A stretch of 40,088 bases of DNA, taken from a virus. Below the pieces are notes generated by a model that saw only the letters and a list, made by a program, of their open reading frames with translations, did no database searches and was not told the origin of the DNA. Location: IMG/VR virus record IMGVR_UViG_3300042894_000659, positions 1-40,088 of that record; one strand, 5' to 3'. The position numbers and the translations under genes were made by a program. Shown in pieces: positions 30,286 to 39,096 of this stretch (its first letter is position 1; every line of letters starts with the position of its first letter).

Positions 30286-31575
30286 ATGGCGCAAACAGCA
30301 GCTCAAAAGAAAGCACTTGCAGCAGCGCAAGCACTTATTAAAAAGCAACAGGCTAGTTTAACAGAACTTGAAAAAGTACAAAAAGAACTTGATGCTCCGA
30401 ATGTAGCAGATCCTTATTATACAAAGAAGGACTCGCAAGGTAAGACTCAAGCACAACGTGATGCACTTAAAGATGCTTTTGCTACAGCAGCAGGTATCCG
30501 TGATACATCAAAAACTAAATCTGCCTATGTAGATCCAAAGACAGGCAAAGTTGTTACTATGTCTAAAGGAACCCCAGTTGCAGGTGGCGGCGGTGGCGGC
30601 GGCGGTGGTGGTGGAGGCGACGGTGGAGGATCTCCACTTACAACATACACAGCTCCAGATGGCAGAATCTTTACAGACCTTGCTCAATACAATGCCTACA
30701 TTGAACAAACAAAGCAAGAAGAAAAGCGTGTCAAGGGACAGTCTGCTTACGATCTACTATTTGACCGATTTAACGAATATGGAATGGGCGCTCTAGTAGA
30801 GCCGCTTAAGCAGTTTATCCAGCAAGGTTTATCTTCATCAGAATTAACTCTTCGCTTACGAGATACAGATGCCTACAAGAAGCGCTTTGCAGCTAACGCA
30901 CAGCGTGTGGCTAAGGGTCTTCGCGCACTGTCAGAAGCTGAGTACATTGGAAAAGAAGATGCTTACCAAGACATTATGCGTCGCTATGGATTGCCAGAGT
31001 CTTATTACACTCGTGGTGAAATGGGCCGCCAAGAGGGATTTGAAAAAATAATTGCAAATGATATCAGTGATGTAGAACTAGAAGATCGTATCTCTACTGC
31101 ACAAAAGCGTGTACTTAATGCTAACCCAGAAGTAACTCAGGCACTCAAGCAGTTCTATCCTGATATTACTAATGCTGATATCTTGGCTTACACTCTTGAT
31201 CCTAAGAACGCTATTGAGAATATCAAGCGTAAGGTAACCGCTGCAGAAATTGGCGGAGCTGCAATCCAATCAGGATTGCAAACTGGCGTATCTCGTGCAG
31301 AACAATTACAAGCTGCAGGTGTTACTAAGGCTGCAGCACAAGAAGGCTTTGGAACAATCGCTGGTGGATTACAGCGTGGCTCACAACTAGCCTCAATCTA
31401 TGGAGAAAATCCATACACACAGACAACAGCCGAGACAGAAGTATTTAACATTGCTGGTGCTCAAGAAGCACGTAAGCAACGACAAAAGATTACCGGACTT
31501 GAGAAGGCCACCTTCGGTGGTCAATCTGGTCTAACAAGTGGAGCATTAGCACGAGATCGTGCTGGCGCTTACTAA
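30286..31575 (+). CDS. Virion protein with polyglycine linker (429 aa)
   Basis: The N-terminal 90 residues are a Lys/Gln coiled coil. Residues ~102-116 are nearly all Gly, from a GGN repeat, and form a flexible linker. The main domain reads YDLLFDRFNEYGMGALVEPL, then RFAANAQRVAKGLRALSEAE and YGLPESYYTRGEMGRQEGF, and ends with a helical KRKVTAAEIGGAAIQSGLQT. This pattern is familiar from actinophage virion proteins of unknown role. It lies just before the scaffold gene and may be an internal or head-associated protein. Confidence 0.65.
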   Translation: MAQTAAQKKALAAAQALIKKQQASLTELEKVQKELDAPNVADPYYTKKDSQGKTQAQRDALKDAFATAAGIRDTSKTKSAYVDPKTGKVVTMSKGTPVAGGGGGGGGGGGGDGGGSPLTTYTAPDGRIFTDLAQYNAYIEQTKQEEKRVKGQSAYDLLFDRFNEYGMGALVEPLKQFIQQGLSSSELTLRLRDTDAYKKRFAANAQRVAKGLRALSEAEYIGKEDAYQDIMRRYGLPESYYTRGEMGRQEGFEKIIANDISDVELEDRISTAQKRVLNANPEVTQALKQFYPDITNADILAYTLDPKNAIENIKRKVTAAEIGGAAIQSGLQTGVSRAEQLQAAGVTKAAAQEGFGTIAGGLQRGSQLASIYGENPYTQTTAETEVFNIAGAQEARKQRQKITGLEKATFGGQSGLTSGALARDRAGAY

Positions 31576-31587
31576 ATAAAAAGCCTG

Positions 31588-31611
31588 CCACTAGAACGAC
31601 TGGCCTAGTGG
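31588..31611. promoter_or_regulatory. Inverted repeat in gap before scaffold gene
   Basis: CCACTAG (31588-31594) pairs perfectly with CTAGTGG (31605-31611). It lies in the 125-base gap between the 30286 product and the scaffold gene. No T run follows on the plus strand. It could adjust expression of the scaffold/capsid genes. Confidence 0.45.
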
Positions 31612-31700
31612 AGCGACAACAAGACCAGGAGTAGGAGCCATACCGTTTCCCCAAACGAATATGAGGCCTGCGCCAACAACTAATAGGGAGAAGGACCACT

Positions 31701-32171
31701 ATGTCCAATTACGACTACGAGGATGACGACGACTTCGATACGAATGACTCATCAAACGACCTAGTAAAGCAACTACGCAAAGCGTCTAAGCAGAAGGACA
31801 AAGAACTACAAGAGCTTCGTGCTCAGTTCGATGGACTAAACAAAGCGCAGCGCGAACGAGCAATAAAGGATGCCCTCGCAAGTCGCGGGGTAAACAGCAA
31901 AATTGCTTCATTTATCCCACAGGATATAGACCCAACTGAAGAGTCTGTATCTAAATGGCTTGAAGACTATGCCGATGTTTTCGGTATTGAAACAAGCCAA
32001 ACCCAGGCAACACCTAATGTTAATCCAAACGATGCTGCAGCATATAAGCGTATGACTAACTCCGCAGACTCTGGTGTTTCACCAGAACACAACGGAGATA
32101 TTATGCAAAAACTAATGAATGCAAACAGCAAAGAAGAACTGGATGAAGTCATTAGATTGTCTGGACTCTAA
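31701..32171 (+). CDS. Capsid scaffolding protein
   Basis: GGGAGAAGG precedes the ATG. The 156-residue product starts very acidic (NYDYEDDDDFDTNDSS), then a helical coiled coil (QLRKASKQKDKELQELRAQF), and ends with a small helical domain (MQKLMNANSKEELDEVIRLS). It sits directly before the major capsid gene. This is the standard profile of a scaffold that guides prohead assembly and is then lost. No protease motif is present. Confidence 0.8.
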   Translation: MSNYDYEDDDDFDTNDSSNDLVKQLRKASKQKDKELQELRAQFDGLNKAQRERAIKDALASRGVNSKIASFIPQDIDPTEESVSKWLEDYADVFGIETSQTQATPNVNPNDAAAYKRMTNSADSGVSPEHNGDIMQKLMNANSKEELDEVIRLSGL

Positions 32172-32200
32172 TCCGATCCTAACGAAAGGCTAGACTAGAA

Positions 32201-33379
32201 ATGGCAACCCCACAAGGTACCCCTACTAGTACTGGTAACATCACAGCACTTGTGCAGGCAGCATACGATCAGTATGTAAGAATGGCGCTTCGCTCCATTC
32301 CTGTTATGCGTTCACTTGCAGATGTTAAGCCAGTACAGCAAGCAATGCCAGGATCATCAGTTGTTTTCTCAATCTACTCAGATTTGGCACAAGCTACTTC
32401 TACATTGACAGAAACATCAGATGTATCAAGCATTGCTCTAGGTAACCCATCACAGGTTACAGTAACACTGAACGAATACGGTTCAGCAGTTACAACAACA
32501 AAGAAGTTAAACCTAACTTCATTCAACGACGTTGATTCAGCACTTGCTGACATCATCGCGTACAACGCAGCAGACTCAATTGATAACGTTGTAGGTCAGG
32601 TCCTGTCAGCAGGAACTAACGTGATCTACTCAAACGGTCCATCAGGAACTGCTCCAACTTCATCAGCAACAGTTCTACCAGTAGACACAATGACAGTTGC
32701 GGATATCCGCAACGCTGTTGTATCACTACGCACAAACAAGGCATTGCCTCGTATGGGTGAACTATATGCTGCATACCTACACCCACGTCAGTCAGCCGAT
32801 CTTCGCGCTGAAACTGGTACAGGTGGATTCCAGGAACTAACAAAGTACGTTGAGCGTACACCGTTCGTTGCTGGTGCAGTAGGCGTTATCGAAGGCGCTT
32901 TCATCGTTGAGACACCACGTGTCCTAAACGGTCTAAAGCTGTCAACAGGTATCACACCTACAGTTGCAATCACCAACGTTGCTTTGACATCTAACGTAGT
33001 AACAATTACTACAGCAGTTGCTCACGGCCTCGGAACAGGTCAGGTTGTAACAGTTGCTGCTACAACAAACACAGGTGTTAATGGTACATACACCATCACA
33101 GGTGTTACATCAACAACATTTACCTATGCACTAACAGCATCTAACATCACATCAGTTGCTGACACAGGTACTGTTACATTCACCAACAACTACCGTGCGA
33201 TTATCGCAGGTCGTGAAGCATTGGCTGAAGCACAAGCTGCAGACATCTCAACCGTTATCGGTCCAGAGATTGACGCGCTACGTCGTTTCCGCACAATCGG
33301 TTGGTACTACTTCGGAGGCTTTGCACGCCTTCGTGAAGCAGCTCTCTTCCGTATTGAGTCTGCAGCAACAAACGGATAA
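32201..33379 (+). CDS. Major capsid protein, N4 gp56-like, with Ig-like insertion
   Basis: The 392-residue product follows the scaffold. It has an N-terminal helix (VQAAYDQYVRMALRSIPVMR), a VTVTLNEYGSAVTTTKKL strand and ADIIAYNAADSIDNVVGQV helix, and a C-terminal AIIAGREALAEAQAADI. This is the arrangement of HK97-fold capsid proteins of the N4 gp56 family. Residues ~250-330 (about 32948-33190) are an added Thr/Val-rich beta domain (VVTITTAVAHGLGTGQVVTV) typical of Ig-like inserts, probably exposed on the capsid surface. It forms the icosahedral shell. The family name is from pattern and is not certain. Confidence 0.82.
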   Translation: MATPQGTPTSTGNITALVQAAYDQYVRMALRSIPVMRSLADVKPVQQAMPGSSVVFSIYSDLAQATSTLTETSDVSSIALGNPSQVTVTLNEYGSAVTTTKKLNLTSFNDVDSALADIIAYNAADSIDNVVGQVLSAGTNVIYSNGPSGTAPTSSATVLPVDTMTVADIRNAVVSLRTNKALPRMGELYAAYLHPRQSADLRAETGTGGFQELTKYVERTPFVAGAVGVIEGAFIVETPRVLNGLKLSTGITPTVAITNVALTSNVVTITTAVAHGLGTGQVVTVAATTNTGVNGTYTITGVTSTTFTYALTASNITSVADTGTVTFTNNYRAIIAGREALAEAQAADISTVIGPEIDALRRFRTIGWYYFGGFARLREAALFRIESAATNG

Positions 33380-33396
33380 TTCCGCTAGTGCAACGG

Positions 33397-33422
33397 CAGA
33401 GGGTAGGGAAACCTACCCTCTG
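33397..33422 (+). terminator. Strong hairpin after capsid gene (attenuator or processing site)
   Basis: An 11-bp perfect stem (33397-33407 with 33412-33422) closes a GAAA loop. It follows the capsid stop by 18 bases. No T run follows, so full termination is doubtful. It may lower expression of later genes or stabilise the capsid mRNA. Confidence 0.6.
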
Positions 33423-33442
33423 TCACTTAGGAAAGGTTGGAT

Positions 33443-33766
33443 ATGCCATACACATTAGTAACTCCGTACCAGTGGCAAACCTGGGGCGCAGGCTTAAACG
33501 AGTTCACACCGTACTCACGCCTTGCAGGTCGTCGTCTTAATGGTGGAACTATTGATGGCGATATTGCTCCAAGCCTTACAGATGTTCCACGCGGTCAAAC
33601 TTTGATTGTTAATGGAACTCAAGTTATAGCAACATTAACTCCAAGCCAAGATGATCTAGCAGCAGCTAGTTATTATTTCCTCGGTGGTCACGAATACGAG
33701 ATCAGCGATTACCAAGCAGGCGTTCTTACCGCTGCCGGATATGGAAGTTGGATAACTCCAGTATGA
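33443..33766 (+). CDS. Head-region hypothetical protein (107 aa)
   Basis: ATG 33443 follows GGAAAGGTTGG. The product begins MPYTLVTPYQWQTWGAGLNE and has TIDGDIAPSLTDVPRGQTLI in the middle, a small beta-rich domain. It ends HEYEISDYQAGVLTAAGYG. Placed just after the capsid gene, it may be a head-decoration or head-completion protein. Confidence 0.6.
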   Translation: MPYTLVTPYQWQTWGAGLNEFTPYSRLAGRRLNGGTIDGDIAPSLTDVPRGQTLIVNGTQVIATLTPSQDDLAAASYYFLGGHEYEISDYQAGVLTAAGYGSWITPV

Positions 33767-34035
33767 GTTTACATAGACGCACAACGCACCTTGAGTATGT
33801 AGAAGGATGCTTTGGTTGCAAAGTAGGAGAACTAGAGTTGAGCGTAGGTGTGGCAAACCACAGAGGTATACCTACTGCTAAGCAGCACGATAAGGAACTA
33901 CAGTCCTATTACGATGCAACACGACAGGGTATAGAACCACGTTCAACAAAGAGCAAAGATATAGATGCAGCAGTCCAACTTTCCAACGAGGCTGGTAAGG
34001 CTTTCGATGGAATCTCAATGACCTTTAAGGAGTAG
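33763..34035 (+). CDS. Hypothetical protein (90 aa)
   Basis: The start overlaps the previous stop (ATGA). It has an N-terminal pair of Cys (VEGCFGCKVG) that could bind metal, then GVANHRGIPTAKQHDKELQS and a helical end. This Cys-Gly-Cys-Lys pattern recurs in actinophage proteins near capsid genes. Role unknown. Confidence 0.6.
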   Translation: MSLHRRTTHLEYVEGCFGCKVGELELSVGVANHRGIPTAKQHDKELQSYYDATRQGIEPRSTKSKDIDAAVQLSNEAGKAFDGISMTFKE

Positions 34036-34037
34036 CA

Positions 34038-34166
34038 ATGCCAAATGTAAACGGAAAAGAATTCCCATACACAGCAAAAGGTATGGCAATGGCAAAGATG
34101 GAAGCCAAGAAGACTGGCAAGAAAATGATTAAGAAGCAGACTAAGAAGATGGGGAAGAAGAAGTAA
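34038..34166 (+). CDS. Small Lys-rich protein (42 aa)
   Basis: AAGGAGTAGC precedes the ATG. The product is MPNVNGKEFPYTAKGMAMAK followed by MEAKKTGKKMIKKQTKKMGK; it is highly basic. A conserved YT-KGM pattern suggests a real phage family. It may bind DNA or be a minor head protein. Confidence 0.65.
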   Translation: MPNVNGKEFPYTAKGMAMAKMEAKKTGKKMIKKQTKKMGKKK

Positions 34167-34288
34167 TGGAAAACTATTCAGAAGATATCACAAAGTACCC
34201 AACACCTGATAAGCAATACGAAGGTGCAATGAAGTACGAGACATACGAATCAATCCAAACCGGTGCGATGGGCAAGTCTGCTAAGTAA
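34166..34288 (+). CDS. Small hypothetical protein (40 aa)
   Basis: It overlaps the stop before (TAATG). The product is MENYSEDITKYPTPDKQYEG then AMKYETYESIQTGAMGKSAK, a Tyr/Glu-rich peptide. Only the coupled position supports it. Confidence 0.5.
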   Translation: MENYSEDITKYPTPDKQYEGAMKYETYESIQTGAMGKSAK

Positions 34289-34566
34289 TGGCTAAGTCTC
34301 CAGCGTGGCAAAGAGCAGAGGGCAAGAACCCAAAGGGTGGCCTCAACGCAAAGGGTCGTGCCTCTGCCAAAGCGCAGGGGATGAACCTCAAGCCTCCAGT
34401 TAAAAAGGCTGAGGCTGCCAAATCTCCTAAGTCTGCAGGACGACGCAAGTCTTTCTGTGGTCGTATGTGTGGGATGAAGGCCAAGAACACTTCTAGTAAG
34501 ACTGCTAAAGATCCGAACTCAAGAATTAACAAGTCACTTCGTGCTTGGGATTGTAGTTGCAAATGA
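34288..34566 (+). CDS. DUF6321-like small basic protein (92 aa)
   Basis: The start AWQRAEGKNPKGGLNAKGRA, then LKPPVKKAEAAKSPKSAGRR, KSFCGRMCGMK and DPNSRINKSLRAW are features I remember from a widely spread phage family, DUF6321. It is basic, with four Cys (CGRMC and CSC) that might bind zinc. It is coupled on both sides. Its role is unknown. Confidence 0.75.
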   Translation: MAKSPAWQRAEGKNPKGGLNAKGRASAKAQGMNLKPPVKKAEAAKSPKSAGRRKSFCGRMCGMKAKNTSSKTAKDPNSRINKSLRAWDCSCK

Positions 34567-34727
34567 AAAAGAAAGCAGCATTCTGGGATACAAAGAATCC
34601 TAAAGAGAAGTCAAGTAAATTAACGCCAGCACAAAAGGCGGCAGCAAAGGCACGGGCTAAGGCAAAAGGACGACCTTATCCAAACTTAGTAGATAACGCA
34701 GCAGCGTCTCGTAAAAAGAAGAAGTGA
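34563..34727 (+). CDS. Small basic protein (54 aa)
   Basis: The ATG overlaps the preceding stop (ATGA). The product is MKKKAAFWDTKNPKEKSSKL, then LTPAQKAAAKARAKAKGRPY, with a KKKK end. Highly basic and Ala-rich; it fits the group of condensed-DNA-type proteins in this genome. The YPNLVDN motif is typical of small phage virion-region proteins. Confidence 0.65.
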   Translation: MKKKAAFWDTKNPKEKSSKLTPAQKAAAKARAKAKGRPYPNLVDNAAASRKKKK

Positions 34728-34736
34728 GGTAGATAG

Positions 34737-35021
34737 GTGGCACTAGGAGTTTACGGTACAACTTTACTAGCAGAGATGAACAGACTTGCTAATGGTGGCA
34801 CCTATCGAACATCTGCAGAAATGGTAGATATGGCATTGGCTGCTCGCCAATGGGCTGTAGCACGTTCAGTATCAACAGAGTTAACAGACACGGTTGGAGT
34901 ATTAAATGCGATTGCGGGTACGACTAGTGATAATCGTCTTGATTACAATGGTGTATGTAACCTCATCGCTGGTACTTTTCAACTACCTGCAGCGCAAGCT
35001 CTCAGAGCGGTGTCATCTTGA
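34737..35021 (+). CDS. Hypothetical tail-region protein (94 aa)
   Basis: GTG 34737 follows GAGGTAGAT. The product is mostly helical with ALGVYGTTLLAEMNRLANGG and MALAARQWAVARSVSTELTD, then a Thr/Ser-rich turn and LNAIAGTTSDNRLDYNGVCN. It is coupled to the next gene by TTGA. Unknown function. Confidence 0.6.
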   Translation: MALGVYGTTLLAEMNRLANGGTYRTSAEMVDMALAARQWAVARSVSTELTDTVGVLNAIAGTTSDNRLDYNGVCNLIAGTFQLPAAQALRAVSS

Positions 35022-35355
35022 GTGCTAAATATAACTTGGTCTGTGACCAAGCAACTACATTTAACTTTCAGTTCCAGATCCTGAATAACCAGACTCCTTG
35101 GAATCTAACTGGATACACAGGCGTTATGACTATTAGACCATTCGTTGGTGCTACTACTGTAACTACAACGGCATCTACTACCAATGGTGCTATGGTTTTT
35201 GATCCAGGTAATGGACGCATTACAGTTACACTCAGCGCTGCAACTACTGCAGCTATTGTAGCTGGACGCTATGCCTACGACCTAGTACTTGATTCAGGTG
35301 GAACCATTACAAGAATCTTAGAAGGCAAATTTATTGTGACAGGGGCGGTAACAAC

Positions 35356-35359
<4 letters not shown>
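35018..35359 (+). CDS. Tail-fibre-associated beta protein (BppU/Ig-like, 113 aa)
   Basis: TTG 35018 is used because it overlaps the preceding stop. The product is a compact beta domain: [59 protein letters not shown] and [11 protein letters not shown]. This order is typical of the small N-terminal domain of siphophage and podophage baseplate/fibre proteins of the BppU type. It lies directly before the collagen-like fibre, to which it probably attaches. Confidence 0.7.
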
Positions 35360-36681
<1,322 letters not shown>

Positions 36682-36693
36682 TACAATTCTTGT

Positions 36694-37755
36694 ATGAGAT
36701 TTCACGTTATCAGCCTGCCCCATACACAGACAACTAAAGAGTACGTCAACTGTGCCTATACCGAAAAGGTTAGACGCTTTTGTATAATGATGAAGAACCT
36801 TGGTCATACAGTTTACTTGTATGCCAGTGAAGATAATGAAGCACCGGTAGATGAACTAATTACCTGCATCACTAAAGAGCAACAGCAAGAGGCTCTAGCT
36901 GGTAAACACTTTACTGAAGCTGAGTTTAATAATGAGTTACCACACTGGCAGATTTTTAATGGCAAGGCTATTGAAGAACTAGGTAAGCGCCTAGAGCAAA
37001 AAGATTTTATCTGTCTTATCGGTGGAGCATCACAAGAACCTATCGCTAAGGCTTACCCAAACCATATGAGCGTAGAGTTTGGCGTGGGCTATGGTGGAGT
37101 ATTTAGCCAGTACAGAGTCTTTGAATCATACGCTTGGATGCACAGCATCTATGCAATGTTTAAGAACCCAACATCAGTAGATGGCAACTTCTATGATGCG
37201 GTTATTCCTGGTTACTTAGAACCAGAGATGTTTCCGCTGCAAGAGAAGAAAGAAGATTACTACCTCTACGTTGGACGTATGGTAGATCGCAAAGGTATTG
37301 GAATTGCTCAACACGTCTGTAAAGAGATGGGTTTGAAACTTATCTTGGCAGGTCCTGGCAAAGATCCTAAAGTTGAATATGGCGAATGGGTAGGACCAGT
37401 TGGTCCTGAAGAACGAGCAAAGTTAATGGGTGGGGCTACTGCCTTATTTGCACCAACGCTATACATAGAACCTTTCGGTAACGTCGTTATTGAAGCACAG
37501 ACCTGTGGAACTCCAACGATTACCACAGACTGGGGAGCATTTACAGAAACTAATCCCAATGGAGTTACTGGATATCGTTGCAGAAATGCAATGGAGTTTG
37601 CAGCAGCTACAGAGTGGGTGAAGGATTTAGACCCAGTAGCAATACATAAGCGAGCAGTGTCCTTATATTCATTGGATGCTATAGCACCACAGTATGAACA
37701 ATATTTTGCAAGACTCCTTACGTTGTGGGGAGATGGCTGGTATGAGAGGAAATAA
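36694..37755 (+). CDS. GT4-type glycosyltransferase (GT-B fold)
   Basis: The 353-residue protein has the two halves of a GT-B enzyme. The C-terminal half starts YYLYVGRMVDRKGIGIAQHV, has KLILAGPG and ends with the donor motif EPFGNVVIEAQTCGTPTITT followed by DWGAFTE. This matches GT4 glycosyltransferases that use nucleotide-sugars. No signal or membrane segment is seen, so it works in the cytoplasm. It follows the collagen-like fibre after 12 bases, with no clear ribosome site, and precedes the tail adaptor. It may add sugar to the fibre or to a host surface molecule. The target is inference. Confidence 0.9.
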   Translation: MRFHVISLPHTQTTKEYVNCAYTEKVRRFCIMMKNLGHTVYLYASEDNEAPVDELITCITKEQQQEALAGKHFTEAEFNNELPHWQIFNGKAIEELGKRLEQKDFICLIGGASQEPIAKAYPNHMSVEFGVGYGGVFSQYRVFESYAWMHSIYAMFKNPTSVDGNFYDAVIPGYLEPEMFPLQEKKEDYYLYVGRMVDRKGIGIAQHVCKEMGLKLILAGPGKDPKVEYGEWVGPVGPEERAKLMGGATALFAPTLYIEPFGNVVIEAQTCGTPTITTDWGAFTETNPNGVTGYRCRNAMEFAAATEWVKDLDPVAIHKRAVSLYSLDAIAPQYEQYFARLLTLWGDGWYERK

Positions 37756-38657
37756 TGCCAACACTAAATGACCTAGTAGATGAGGTTAAGGCTAACCTGC
37801 AAGGGTATGCACTACGCCAAGATCGCATCACTTACGTTGCCAACCCTGCTGGTCTAACCACTACTAGCACATCAATTACTGTTGGCTCTGGAGGCAACCT
37901 TGCCAAAGGCATCATCGAAATTGATGATGAGTTAATGTGGATTGATAACTTCGCACCAGCTAGCAATACACTCAATGTTATCCCAGGCTTTGGTCGTGGG
38001 TACCAAGGAACTGTAGCATCACCTCACGCACAGTACGCACAAGTAACTCTATCTCCAACCTTCCCACGTAATAACATCAAGAAGGCTATCAACGATACGA
38101 TCAACAGTTTCTATCCTAAGCTCTGGATTATCAACTCTTATACATTTACCTTTAACGCATCTCAGGTTACATATCCACTACCTGATGATGTTGAGGGTGT
38201 TCTATTTATCTCTTGGCAAACTACAGGTTCTAGCCAAGAATGGCTACCAGTAAATCGCTGGCGCTTAGATGGTATGGCAAACGCTGCTACCTTCAACACA
38301 AACAATACACTTAACATCTATGAGAACGTACAGCCTGGTCGTACAATTCAAGTTTGGTACACAGCAACGCCTAACACTCTTGATGCCAACACAGATGATT
38401 TTGCTGACGTATCTGGTTTACCTGATTCTTGTAAGGATGTTGTCGTACTCGGAGCATCATACAAGTTACTGTCTTATCTTGACGCTGGACGAATCAATCT
38501 CTCTAGCGCTGAAGCTGATCTAAACGACAGTAAACTCCCATCATCTGCAGGAGCTGCTGCATCTCGTTATATCTTTGCTCTATACCAGCAACGACTCAAT
38601 GAAGAAGCACTCAAGTTAGCAGACAAGTACCCGATCCGTATTCACTATACCCGTTAA
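37755..38657 (+). CDS. Tail adaptor / head-tail connector (tail tubular A-like, 300 aa)
   Basis: The start overlaps the previous stop (TAATG). An N-terminal helix (LNDLVDEVKANLQGY) is followed by an inserted beta domain at about residues 30-100 (TSITVGSGGNLAKGIIEID, FGRGYQGT). A central NNIKKAINDTINSFYPKLW helix and a SGLPDSCKDVVVLGASYKLL helix are typical of T7 gp11-like adaptors. It probably joins the portal to the nozzle. A hub protein of another tail type is the alternative. Confidence 0.7.
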   Translation: MPTLNDLVDEVKANLQGYALRQDRITYVANPAGLTTTSTSITVGSGGNLAKGIIEIDDELMWIDNFAPASNTLNVIPGFGRGYQGTVASPHAQYAQVTLSPTFPRNNIKKAINDTINSFYPKLWIINSYTFTFNASQVTYPLPDDVEGVLFISWQTTGSSQEWLPVNRWRLDGMANAATFNTNNTLNIYENVQPGRTIQVWYTATPNTLDANTDDFADVSGLPDSCKDVVVLGASYKLLSYLDAGRINLSSAEADLNDSKLPSSAGAAASRYIFALYQQRLNEEALKLADKYPIRIHYTR

Positions 38658-38666
38658 GGAAAACCA

Positions 38667-39050
38667 ATGACCAGTTATTATTCATCAACTAGTATTGCAA
38701 CAACATTGCAATCTGCTATTTCTAGCAGTGGTGCAACATCTATGACCGTGGCTACTGGTACAGGTACTGCTCTTATGGGTGGCGTAACACTTGGTGCTGG
38801 CAATGTAGATGTCTTTACTGTTGCTATTGACGTTGACACAATCAACGAAGAGATAGTATTTATTACCAACCAGTCATCGGACACGATGACCATTGTGCGT
38901 GGTCAGGCTGGCACATCTGCGGTAACACATAGCGCAGGAGCAAGCGTCAAGCACGTGCTTTCATCCTATGACCTAACTAACTTTAGCAATGCTATTGAAA
39001 GCTCAGTACCTGCTCCTGGAACACCAACGATTGATGGCGGTACTCCGTGA
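38667..39050 (+). CDS. Tail protein with adaptor-like beta domain (127 aa)
   Basis: AAGGAAAACC precedes the ATG. Residues ~20-96 (TSMTVATGTG, INEEIVFITNQSSDTMTIVR, GQAGTSAVTHSAGASVKH) match the inserted beta domain of the 37755 product in motif order: TSITV, IDDELM, RGYQGT and H-Q. The C-terminus ends TIDGGTP, as does the collagen fibre at 36681. It lies just before the main tail fibre and may be a fibre attachment or neck piece. Confidence 0.7.
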   Translation: MTSYYSSTSIATTLQSAISSSGATSMTVATGTGTALMGGVTLGAGNVDVFTVAIDVDTINEEIVFITNQSSDTMTIVRGQAGTSAVTHSAGASVKHVLSSYDLTNFSNAIESSVPAPGTPTIDGGTP

Positions 39051-39096
39051 GACTACAACTAAATATATCAGCAACCAACAAAGAAGGAAATAACTA

